The notes under the pieces: model-generated
What the model saw: the letters and a program-made list of their open reading frames with translations, nothing else
Told to the model about the DNA's origin: nothing
Databases searched by the model: none
Translations under genes and position numbers: made by a program
NCBI RefSeq assembly: GCF_000741695.1
Contig: NZ_JGZK01000026.1
Location: forward strand, 6 to 32,022
Length of the DNA stretch: 32,017 bases
Reading direction: 5' to 3'
DNA from: Bifidobacterium reuteri DSM 23975
Lineage (GTDB): Bacteria; Actinomycetota; Actinomycetes; Actinomycetales; Bifidobacteriaceae
Shown: in pieces, positions 25,616 through 32,017 of the stretch
Layout: the number at the start of each line of letters is the position of its first letter
Position numbering within the stretch: position 1 is the first letter of the stretch

Positions 25616-25659
25616 CGCCGATTCTCGCACCAGCAGGGTGCTTGCGACGAGAATCGGCG
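25616..25659. repeat. 12-bp hairpin with inner stem inside the origin
   Basis: CGCCGATTCTCG at 25616-25627 is perfectly complementary to CGAGAATCGGCG at 25648-25659. The 20-base interval contains a further CACC/GGTG pair. It is not part of the iterons and may be a single-strand initiation structure or a transcription barrier within the origin. Confidence 0.55.
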
Positions 25660-26253
25660 TCATTCCGCGGATACCGGGTATCGAACAGTATCGTGGCAAT
25701 CCGCCAATCATAAGATCCGAAGCATCGTACGGCACCGGATTCGTGGACTATCGTAGCGGGCTGTCTATCGCAGGAGCCACGTTACGATAGTCCATCATCG
25801 AGCTTCAACCGACCATCTGACGGCTAGTGGACTATCGTAGCGTTTCGCGCCCCTCCGGTTATTCACCCAAGCAGATCGGCATCGTTCCAAGCATTCAGCA
25901 CGGCAGCGCCTTCCCGGTAAGGGACATCGGCCCGGTTCCTGAACCGTCGTCCTGACCTCGCCTCTAGTGGACTTTCGTAGCAGTCCGGTTGAAGCCGTCT
26001 GGGCGTCAACGCGGCCGACAAGACCCGAGAGCCTGACTACGATAGTCCATCATCGGAGGCGCGGTCCCGGAGCGGAGGTTTGCGATAGTGGACTATCGTA
26101 GCAATCCGCCTGCTTGATGCCGTACAAGCCCTGATGCGTTGCCTGCGCGTGAAGACGCTACGATAGTCCATCATCATGGTCGCCTTCCCGCGACTGGATG
26201 GCAGTTAGTGGACTATCGTAGCAATACGATGCCTGAAGGGTCCCTCAGGACGA

Positions 26254-26262
26254 TGTGGATAA
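26254..26262 (-). promoter_or_regulatory. DnaA box (perfect, minus orientation)
   Basis: TGTGGATAA is the exact complement of the consensus DnaA box TTATCCACA and lies between iterons at 26206 and 26273. Confidence 0.75.
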
Positions 26263-26489
26263 CTCTCTGGCGTAGTGGACTATCGTAGCGATTTTTAGTG
26301 GACAATCGTAGCATTTCGCGTTTTCGCATCATTGGATAGTGGACTATCGTAGTCAAATTAGTGGACTATCGTAGCGATTTTGATGGACTATCGTAGTAGT
26401 TTTAGTGGACTATCGTAGTAGTTTTAGTGGACTATCGTAGTCACCGATGCCTGCTCAGCCCTACTCCTGCTTGGGTCCGGAGACACCTC

Positions 26490-26533
26490 TTATAGTGTTA
26501 TAGTGTTATAGTTAGTTATAGTTTTTATAGTGG
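26490..26533 (+). repeat. Five TTATAGT direct repeats, candidate unwinding element
   Basis: TTATAGT begins at 26490, 26498, 26506, 26516 and 26525, giving an AT-rich array next to the iteron cluster and 16 bases before a DnaA box. It is the best candidate for the DNA unwinding element. Confidence 0.65.
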
Positions 26534-26548
26534 ATGCGAAAAAACGAG

Positions 26549-26557
26549 TTATCCACA
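26549..26557 (+). promoter_or_regulatory. DnaA box (perfect, plus orientation)
   Basis: TTATCCACA matches the consensus exactly and lies just beyond the TTATAGT repeats, supporting host DnaA involvement at the origin. Confidence 0.78.
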
Positions 26558-26633
26558 TCCCCCTCGTCAACGACTGTTCACAATCGCTCTATTGACAGTT
26601 CATCCGTCTTCATCGGAGTCATCGTTGCACACC

Positions 26634-26660
26634 AATTATTGTTAATTAATTATTTAATTA
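26634..26660. repeat. AT-rich box 5, right end of the origin
   Basis: A tract holding TTAATTAATTATTTAATTA at 26642-26660 closes the origin on its right side. It shares its core with the boxes at parA and rep. Confidence 0.65.
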
Positions 26661-26739
26661 TCACTCATTACATAGCATCACCTTGCAACACTGCGTGACT
26701 GCCTGCAGACAACCGATCAAACCGTCTTACTCTTGTTGC

Positions 26740-27531
26740 ATGGAGTTTGTATTGCTATTCGGTGTGGCGGCGCTTGTCAGTGCCATCGGCTTCCGCAGGT
26801 TCGTATGGTTCATCTCATTGGGATACGGCTTCTCCGTCGCGGCCATCGGTTTGATGCTGACGGTGATGTCGCTGGACGCGCGTGCTCCGGTCCCACTGGC
26901 GATGTCGGTGCTGCTCATCGTGTACGGCTGCCGTCTCGGCGGGTATCTCATGGTACGTGAACGCCGCAGCGCCGCCTACCGCGAGACGATGCGCAACGAA
27001 ATCAAGGACGGCTCCGGCACCCCGCTGCCGGTGAAGGCCGTGGTGTGGCTGTCGTGCGCGCTGCTCTACGCCTGCGAGACATCACCGATCCTGTTCCGTC
27101 TGACCAACCACGCGCCCGTGGACGCCGCAGCCGTGGCCGGCATCATCGTCATGGGGACGGGAATCGTGCTGGAGTCGGCCGCCGACCATACGAAGAACCG
27201 GTACAAGCAGGCGCATCCGCACCGGTTCTGCGATGTGGGCGTATTCCGTCTGGTACGATGCCCGAACTATCTGGGCGAGGTGCTGACCTGGACAGGCGTG
27301 TATGTCTCAGGCCTCACCGCCATGCAGGGTGTATGGCAATGGCTTGCGGCTACGGCCGGATGGCTGTGCATCGTGTGGATCATGTTCGGCGGCGCCCGCA
27401 GGCTGGAGATCCGCCAGAACAAGAACTACGGCGACGACCCCGAGTACCAGGAGTACGCCTCCCGGACGCCGATCCTCATCCCGTTCATCCCCCTGTACTC
27501 GGTCGCCAAGTACCGTTGGCTCGTCGGCTGA
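26740..27531 (+). CDS. DUF1295-family membrane protein (steroid 5-alpha-reductase-like fold)
   Basis: This integral membrane protein of about 263 residues has six or so hydrophobic segments. The C-terminal part (FCDVGVFRLVRCPNYLGEVLTWTGVY) carries the N-x-G-E pattern of the steroid 5-alpha-reductase/DUF1295 family, whose bacterial members have largely unknown substrates. The start at ATG 26740 (MEFVLLFG) is chosen because it begins the first membrane helix; the frame can be opened earlier only at TTG 26683 or GTG 26695. No clear ribosome binding site is visible. The GNAT gene follows after 31 bases and may be co-transcribed. Confidence 0.85.
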   Translation: MEFVLLFGVAALVSAIGFRRFVWFISLGYGFSVAAIGLMLTVMSLDARAPVPLAMSVLLIVYGCRLGGYLMVRERRSAAYRETMRNEIKDGSGTPLPVKAVVWLSCALLYACETSPILFRLTNHAPVDAAAVAGIIVMGTGIVLESAADHTKNRYKQAHPHRFCDVGVFRLVRCPNYLGEVLTWTGVYVSGLTAMQGVWQWLAATAGWLCIVWIMFGGARRLEIRQNKNYGDDPEYQEYASRTPILIPFIPLYSVAKYRWLVG

Positions 27532-27562
27532 ACGACGTCATCGAGGAAAGGGTTGGAATCTG

Positions 27563-28018
27563 ATGACGGTGACGATTCGCGCATACGATGCCATGGACGG
27601 GCGGGAGCGAGACATCAGAACCCTGGTGTTCGTACGGGAGAGCGCATGGAGGCCCGAATTCGACGAACGGGACGAGCAGGGGGCGACGACCCACCTGCCG
27701 GCGTTCGACGACGCCGATGAACCGGTCGGGACATGCCGCTTCTACCTCGACGCAGCCGTCGAACCGCACCGATACGTCATCGCGCGTCTCGCGGTGCTCG
27801 CCAAGGCGCGCGGCCACGGCGTCGGATCCGCGCTGCTGGACGAGACCGAATCACGGATAGCGGCCCTCGGCGGGGAGAGCGCGTGGGTGCATGCCGAATT
27901 CGACTACTACCCGTTCTACGAACGGCACGGCTATGTGCTGTCCGACGACGTGTACGACAACGGCCGACACGGATGGCTGAGCAAGCAGCTGAACCGTCCA
28001 TGCGTTAAGGCCTCGTAG
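27563..28018 (+). CDS. GNAT-family N-acetyltransferase (ElaA-like)
   Basis: This 151-residue protein has the GNAT fold. It carries IARLAVLAKARGHGVGSALL (about residues 72-91), the acetyl-CoA pyrophosphate loop R/Q-x-x-G-x-G/A, and AEFDYYPFYERHGYV, the usual late beta-alpha segment. The N-terminal VFVRESAW...EFDERD is like ElaA-type proteins. Start ATG 27563 is preceded by GAGGAAAGG at 27543-27551, a slightly long spacing. The acceptor substrate is unknown. An AT-rich box follows the stop by 7 bases. Confidence 0.85.
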   Translation: MTVTIRAYDAMDGRERDIRTLVFVRESAWRPEFDERDEQGATTHLPAFDDADEPVGTCRFYLDAAVEPHRYVIARLAVLAKARGHGVGSALLDETESRIAALGGESAWVHAEFDYYPFYERHGYVLSDDVYDNGRHGWLSKQLNRPCVKAS

Positions 28019-28025
28019 GTGCGGC

Positions 28026-28065
28026 ATATAATTAATTAAATAATTAATTAAATAATTAATTATAT
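28026..28065. repeat. AT-rich box 6 (40-base array)
   Basis: This is an unbroken 40-base A/T run with near-palindromic organisation and repeated TTAATTAAATAA units, in reverse orientation relative to boxes 1-3. It is the longest of the seven and lies just after the GNAT gene. Confidence 0.65.
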
Positions 28066-28136
28066 GGTTCTCGACCAGCGCGTTTTGGTCCGGCAACGTC
28101 CATCGATGAGGAGTATCGAGAAAGTAATATTGATTG

Positions 28137-28157
28137 TTTAATTAATTAAATAATTAA
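28137..28157. repeat. AT-rich box 7
   Basis: The 21-base tract contains TTAATTAATTAAATAATTAA and is the rightmost copy. Boxes 6 and 7 are only 71 bases apart in otherwise mixed sequence. Confidence 0.6.
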
Positions 28158-28892
28158 CAAAAAATCGTGGGTTGGTGTCGAGCATGCCGGGTTTGTTGGG
28201 TTGCGTGGGTTCACGTTCGTTCCGCTGGTAGCTGGTGTGATAGCAGCGCAGAAACGACTGTATGAGGGGAAGCCATGACTGCGAGACAGCTAACGCCTTT
28301 TCCTTAGCTTTTGTATACACATGGTTGAGGGACGATTGCCTATTCAGGTGAGGACTTATTCGAAGGCTGTTGTTCTCTCTTCGATGGTCTGTAGGTATTC
28401 TTCAGCAGACAACGGCTATGAAAGACGGTGCTCGATAATTGACGTCAGTGGGCAAACCTGGAAGCTTGTATCGATGCGACTGGCAGTTATCCATCGTTCT
28501 TCTCGCCATTCTCGTACTGCTAATGGTTCTATTCCTTTCTCCTAGGGGATAGGGGCGACTTGTATTTGTCGGCGTCTATCGCGTCGGACGCATACGTGTT
28601 TCCTGTCAGTTACAGGTCATAGTGCGGTTGACACTGGTGACCTTCCATCAGCACCTCCCGTCTTCCCTCATAGGCTTGTGTCGTACACCGTACTGAGGGC
28701 CCATACGTAGCGGATCAGGAAAAGCTGGGAGACTGCATAACAATCAATGAGCGCTGTACATCATCCACTGGAACACTAAATGACGCCAAAACGACTGGAG
28801 GGACAAACCCTAGAGAGAAATATCCGGAGCATGTCCCTCACAGCCTTATCAGGTACCCTTAACTACGTCCAACAATTGGGGCGCATCTCAAA
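28158..28892. other. Non-coding stretch, possible gene relic
   Basis: About 735 bases lack a gene I can support. On the minus strand, 28541-28356 reads as 41 protein-like codons (starting EKGIEPLAVREWREERW), an in-frame TAG, then 19 codons ending PLSAEEYLQTIEERTTAFE. This could be a decayed gene. An 8-bp dyad, GAGGGACA/TGTCCCTC at 28798-28805 and 28832-28839, may terminate the alpha/beta hydrolase gene. Confidence 0.4.
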
Positions 28893-30818
28893 TTAGGCAG
28901 GGAAGGCAATCTGGGAGTTTACGCAAGTGATTACCATGACCAATATCGCATTGATGAGTCCTCCAAGATATGGGTTGCGAGTCTTGGAATAGATGGCGCG
29001 TGTCACGATTGGCGTGATGAACAGCAGGAATACCGTCTGGAACAGACCGTCAATTATGCGGGTGTAGCCGGCTCCGAACAAATCGTTGACGCCGGTAATC
29101 ATGAAGCGTCCCCAGCCGATGCCCGAGATGATTGCCGGCACTGCTGCGCTGAACGCCGACAGAACAAGGATGTTCACCACCTTGTTGCGGCCGTATGTAG
29201 TGTTGTAATTCAGGCAATTGATGAACACGGAAGACACCACATATGCAATCAGGAAGATCGGCAGTACCTTGAGCATTTCGATAATCTTGTATGAGGCGAA
29301 CGGGAAGATGCCCCAGTACAGGAATTCGAAATTGGTCTTGAAGAAGTATTGTGCGCCCCACACGAGAATCAACGTGCCGCCGGTAACGGTCAAAGCCAGC
29401 ATGAGGGTTTTGAAGAAATCAAACAGCGTGGTCTTGATGTCGATTTCATCAAGGTTCATGCCATTCTTCTTGGCGAAGCAACGGTACCATACAATGGTCA
29501 CGCCCAATGTGAATACCGTGGCGATTGCGCACATCAGACCAGAGAATAGAGGTTGGCCCTGCTTGAAGAACGTACCAATGTGCGTGTCGGCGTTCATGAA
29601 GTATAGGGCGAGGGTGCTGCCGGTGGCGAACAGTGTGTTCACGATAAGGCATCCCCAAGTCCACTTTGCGCTTCCGGGGATTGAAGCGGCAATGCGCATG
29701 GTTGCATCACCGCGTGAGGTGCCGCGGAAGACGGGCATTTGCGCAAGCCACAAGGCGAAGAACACGGCGAACATGAACATGGAGGCGAATGCAACAGCGC
29801 TTGCGGCAATCTTCCATGGATAAATGAGATTGTTATTGGCGAGAGTGGTGTTCACTCCGAACGCTTTGGTCATGAATTCCACGGCGTTGGCAGTGGCGTC
29901 AGTTTGGAACAGCTGCGAGGTGTGGAAACCGGGATGCAGCCAGATTACTCGGGAGGCTTCTTTGCCGTCGATGGTCTTCGTATACCATTTGCCGCTTACG
30001 CCGTCAGGGGTGGATGCGTCAGGTGTGGCTCCGAAATTCAAGAAAGATTTGGCGTTGTTGTGTTTGAGATAGTCTGGGTTGGGCAGCATTTCACCGGTAT
30101 TGGGGTCGGTCTCTTTGAAGGAGAACTGATCCCACATGCCGGCGATGATGCCGACGGTGCGGTTGCCGTAGTAATTGAAATACTCTCCGTTGTCCTTGGA
30201 TGCGGCCTGCGCAGAGGTGGTCTTGCCTGGGACGTAGCCAAAGCCCTGTGTTTCTGCGTCCTTGTAAATGGCGTCGCGGCTTACATATAGAACCGCTTTG
30301 ATAAGCGGAGTTGTTGCTTCATTGTCGAGAAGCATGGTTTCGTGGATCGTGTTTCCGCCTCGCGATTGGCCTGAGACGGCGATTTTATCGGCGTCTACAA
30401 ACGGCAATGTTGCAGCATATTTGACTGTGTCGTAAAGTCCTCGGCCGTTGACCAACCAATCGGTCGTGTTCATGACCTCGGAGTCGCCGTGTCCATACAG
30501 GTCAAACGAAAAGACTACGAATCCGCGGCGGGCCCATTCGATTTGATAGTTTTCGAACTTGTCTTTAAGGCCATTGCCGCCGTGGGCGAATACGATGGTG
30601 GGGGCCGGGGTGTCTTTGGTTGCAGACGCTGGCTTAAGCATATTCATCGCCAGTCGGTGTCCGGAGGATGATTCGATGACAAGGTTTTCCTTGGTGACAT
30701 TGCCGAAATCAGTTTGAATTGCGTTGCCAAGAATGCTGCCAAGAACGCACAGCACGATTGCCAGAATTGTTCCTGCGCCGAATATGTGCTCTTTGACATA
30801 TCGCCATGCATTTGCCAT
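28893..30818 (-). CDS. Membrane-anchored alpha/beta hydrolase with C-terminal transmembrane domain
   Basis: The 641-residue protein has one N-terminal membrane helix (about residues 13-34). An alpha/beta-hydrolase domain (about 45-325) follows, with the oxyanion region FAHGGNG (77-83), nucleophile elbow SGQSRGG with Ser152 and a likely catalytic His in HPGFHT (295-299). About seven more membrane helices fill residues 335-640. The hydrolase part resembles dienelactone-hydrolase or acyl-peptidase-like esterases and would sit on one face of the membrane. The substrate is unknown. AAGGAGAG supports the ATG. The gene is divergent from a SorC-type regulator whose candidate operators lie in the shared gap, suggesting control by it. 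Confidence 0.85.
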   Translation of the reverse strand: MANAWRYVKEHIFGAGTILAIVLCVLGSILGNAIQTDFGNVTKENLVIESSSGHRLAMNMLKPASATKDTPAPTIVFAHGGNGLKDKFENYQIEWARRGFVVFSFDLYGHGDSEVMNTTDWLVNGRGLYDTVKYAATLPFVDADKIAVSGQSRGGNTIHETMLLDNEATTPLIKAVLYVSRDAIYKDAETQGFGYVPGKTTSAQAASKDNGEYFNYYGNRTVGIIAGMWDQFSFKETDPNTGEMLPNPDYLKHNNAKSFLNFGATPDASTPDGVSGKWYTKTIDGKEASRVIWLHPGFHTSQLFQTDATANAVEFMTKAFGVNTTLANNNLIYPWKIAASAVAFASMFMFAVFFALWLAQMPVFRGTSRGDATMRIAASIPGSAKWTWGCLIVNTLFATGSTLALYFMNADTHIGTFFKQGQPLFSGLMCAIATVFTLGVTIVWYRCFAKKNGMNLDEIDIKTTLFDFFKTLMLALTVTGGTLILVWGAQYFFKTNFEFLYWGIFPFASYKIIEMLKVLPIFLIAYVVSSVFINCLNYNTTYGRNKVVNILVLSAFSAAVPAIISGIGWGRFMITGVNDLFGAGYTRIIDGLFQTVFLLFITPIVTRAIYSKTRNPYLGGLINAILVMVITCVNSQIAFPA

Positions 30819-30866
30819 GGTCTCTCTCCTTAAACGACATTGTTCGCTTGTGTTTCTCTCTACAGA

Positions 30867-30888
30867 GTCAGTTCATCTGTGAGCTGAC
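30867..30888. promoter_or_regulatory. Interrupted dyad in the hydrolase leader
   Basis: GTCAG and CTGAC (30867-30871, 30884-30888) enclose an inner TCA/TGA pair. It lies about 50 bases upstream of the hydrolase start and could be an operator or a leader hairpin. Confidence 0.3.
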
Positions 30889-30908
30889 GTCTTGAGAGTA
30901 ATTGTTCT

Positions 30909-30920
30909 CGAACCGGTTCG
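30909..30920. promoter_or_regulatory. 12-bp palindrome CGAACCGGTTCG
   Basis: This is a perfect palindrome in the divergent gap, 13 bases from the TGCACA-type operator. It is a candidate site for a second regulator, for example of LacI type. Confidence 0.4.
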
Positions 30921-30932
30921 CTGTGAAAGTGA

Positions 30933-30946
30933 TGCACAATTGTGCA
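30933..30946. promoter_or_regulatory. Candidate operator TGCACAATTGTGCA
   Basis: This perfect 14-bp palindrome lies midway in the 238-base divergent gap and matches the one at the regulator start codon except for its two central bases. Two such matching palindromes beside a DNA-binding regulator strongly suggest its own binding sites. Confidence 0.65.
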
Positions 30947-31049
30947 TGAAAGGCGAAAGCAATATCGGGCTGATGGTTTCAGTGAACGCTCACAATATAT
31001 ATGATTCTTAACTTTTGTGAGTTTTCGTCAATGCTCGAGTGGAATATGA

Positions 31050-31063
31050 TGCACATATGTGCA
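31050..31063. promoter_or_regulatory. Candidate autoregulatory operator TGCACATATGTGCA over the start codon
   Basis: This perfect 14-bp palindrome contains the ATG (31057-31059) of the SorC-type regulator. Binding here would block transcription or translation start, so negative autoregulation is likely. Confidence 0.62.
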
Positions 31064-32017
31064 ATCAAAAGGAAGAATCATTGCTTGCGTCACTGGCGGT
31101 GCGGCAGCGTATCGAGCAACTGATCAATGTGGCGCAGTTGTATTACATGGACGGGCTCAACCAGGAACAGATCGCACGCAAGGTAGGTTTTTCGCGGTCG
31201 TCCGTCTCACGAATGCTCACCGAGGCGCGCGAACGAGGAATCGTTCACATCACCATAGGCCACCCTTTGCAGCGCTTGGTTTCGTTGGAAAACGAACTCG
31301 CAAAGAAATATGGGCTTGCTTGCGTGCGTGTCGCTCAGTCATACGACGACGACATCGCATCGACTCTTGTGCCGCAATGTGCCGCGCAATTGCTTACGGA
31401 GAACCTCAAACCGGATTCGCTGATCGTCACGTCGACCGGTACTCCGATGGCCGCGACGATTCGTGCATTGCCGGTACTCGATTATCCACGTGCGCACGTC
31501 ACGCAGATGCTTGGCTCGCTCGCTTCTAATAATCCACTCACCGATTCTTCTGAGATTTGTCGCATGATGGCCGAGAGACTCGGTTGCTCCTATTCGTTGC
31601 TGCCGGCACCGCTTGTCATGCACTCGGCCTCAGTGGCCCGGGCAGTGCGCAGTGAGAAGCTCATCGCCACGGCGATTGCGCTTGGTAATCGGGCGGATAT
31701 CGCCATCGTTGGAGTCGGTGCCATCCGTGACGGCCACTCAGGTCGCATTTTCAATTCGTTCGAGGATGCAGCGATTGCACGGCAAATGCAAGAAGCCGGC
31801 GTCATCGGGCACATTTGTGGTCATCACATCGATGCACAAGGCCGCCATGTGCGTACTCCGCTCTGTGAACGTACCATCAGCATTGATTTCGACCATTTCC
31901 GTCATATTCCTTTGGTCATCGGCGTTGCATGGGAGCAATGGCGTACGAACGCCCTGCACGCCTGTCTGGTCGGTGGGCTGATGAGCGGCTTGGCCACAAA
32001 CCAGGGCATGGCAGAAC
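31057..32017 (+). CDS. SorC/DeoR-type sugar-binding transcriptional regulator, 3'-truncated by the window
   Basis: At least 320 residues are encoded to the window edge. The N-terminal helix-turn-helix (about residues 19-58) reads LNQEQIARKVGFSRSSVSRML, typical of SorC-family regulators. A C-terminal effector domain follows, of the sugar-phosphate-binding type, with TSTGTPMAATI (about 128-138) and ADIAIVGVGAI near residue 215. These proteins respond to phosphorylated sugars. The start at ATG 31057 is chosen because it gives the usual short N-terminal arm; the ribosome site is weak. A palindrome spans the start codon, suggesting autoregulation. Downstream genes it controls may lie beyond the window, in addition to the divergent hydrolase. 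Confidence 0.85.
   Translation, partial: MCNQKEESLLASLAVRQRIEQLINVAQLYYMDGLNQEQIARKVGFSRSSVSRMLTEARERGIVHITIGHPLQRLVSLENELAKKYGLACVRVAQSYDDDIASTLVPQCAAQLLTENLKPDSLIVTSTGTPMAATIRALPVLDYPRAHVTQMLGSLASNNPLTDSSEICRMMAERLGCSYSLLPAPLVMHSASVARAVRSEKLIATAIALGNRADIAIVGVGAIRDGHSGRIFNSFEDAAIARQMQEAGVIGHICGHHIDAQGRHVRTPLCERTISIDFDHFRHIPLVIGVAWEQWRTNALHACLVGGLMSGLATNQGMAE

Larger units (their letters stand above)
25340..26441. repeat. 19 iterons of consensus TAGTGGACTATCGTAGC
   Basis: The 17-bp unit occurs 19 times. Forward copies start at 25426, 25587, 25741, 25825, 25965, 26086, 26206, 26273, 26296, 26337, 26359, 26381, 26403 and 26425. Reverse copies start at 25340, 25546, 25781, 26036 and 26157. Variation is mainly in the first three bases (TAG, TGA, CAG or TCG) and the last (C or T); 25965 and 26296 differ inside the core. 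Each reverse copy is followed by a forward copy, giving five inverted pairs. The last five are direct repeats exactly 22 bp apart, two helical turns. These are the expected RepA binding sites. Confidence 0.93.
25340..26660. other. Iteron-type plasmid origin of replication (oriV)
   Basis: About 1.3 kb without a gene follows rep and combines all the parts of an iteron origin: 19 RepA-type iterons, two perfect DnaA boxes in opposite orientation, a tract of five TTATAGT direct repeats that could melt, and a terminal AT-rich box. This arrangement, directly downstream of a RepA gene with a divergent par operon, is the standard layout of low-copy theta-replicating plasmids. Whether it is active in this replicon or a relic of an integrated plasmid cannot be told from the window. 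Confidence 0.88.

Noticed and set aside
25340..26441. CRISPR-like array of short repeats
   Set aside because: Repeats are only 17 bp, spacing ranges from 5 to over 130 bases, both orientations occur and no cas gene is present. The rep gene beside it makes iterons the better reading.
26490..26533. TTATAGT tract as a simple microsatellite
   Set aside because: Its place between the iteron cluster and a perfect DnaA box makes an unwinding element more likely than slippage noise.
31059..31529. Plus-strand 156-codon frame at the right end
   Set aside because: It is an out-of-frame shadow of the SorC-type regulator whose true frame starts at 31057 and stays open to the window edge.

Overview
The window reads as high-G+C Gram-positive DNA with strong AGGAG-type ribosome binding sites, short intergenic gaps and sugar and nucleobase scavenging genes. 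I think a Bifidobacterium or close actinobacterial relative is most likely, but that is inference from gene style, not a database result. The central feature is a complete-looking plasmid replication and partition module at about 23.3-26.7 kb. The window is therefore either part of a large plasmid (megaplasmid) or a chromosome carrying an integrated one.

Layout. At 0-4 kb lies the end of a ribose/galactose-type sugar ABC importer operon (5'-truncated ATPase, permease) followed by an unrecognised protein whose 3' end looks degraded. At 4.1-9.5 kb, on the minus strand, is a tightly coupled three-gene restriction-modification-like operon: a protein with methyltransferase motifs X and I, then a protein that starts at the NPPY motif, then a GIY-YIG-like/DEAD helicase that carries a further methyltransferase front half. 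At 10-17.4 kb is a nucleobase or aminated-heterocycle salvage locus: two minus-strand amidohydrolases (a CodA paralogue and an ATZ/TRZ-like enzyme) face a PucR-type regulator, an NCS1 (CodB-like) permease and a canonical cytosine deaminase CodA.

At 17.4-19.6 kb are a serine recombinase, a zinc-ribbon-like hypothetical protein and an HTH protein, which look like accessory or mobile-element genes. At 20-23.3 kb a GH43-like glycosidase and an MFS transporter (minus strand) are divergent from an AraC regulator, forming a small carbohydrate-use module. At 23.3-26.7 kb are a ribbon-helix-helix protein, a frameshifted ParA ATPase, a divergent RepA-type initiator and an origin with 19 copies of a 17-bp iteron, two perfect DnaA boxes and an AT-rich repeat tract.

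Seven AT-rich boxes built on TTAATTAATTATTTAA are dispersed from 19.76 to 28.16 kb around this module and are candidate partition or operator sites. At 26.7-28 kb are a DUF1295-type membrane protein and a GNAT acetyltransferase, followed by about 0.7 kb without a convincing gene. At 28.9-32 kb a membrane-anchored alpha/beta hydrolase is divergent from a SorC-type sugar-responsive regulator that runs off the window. Two palindromes of the form TGCACA-WW-TGTGCA, one of them spanning the regulator's start codon, look like its operators.
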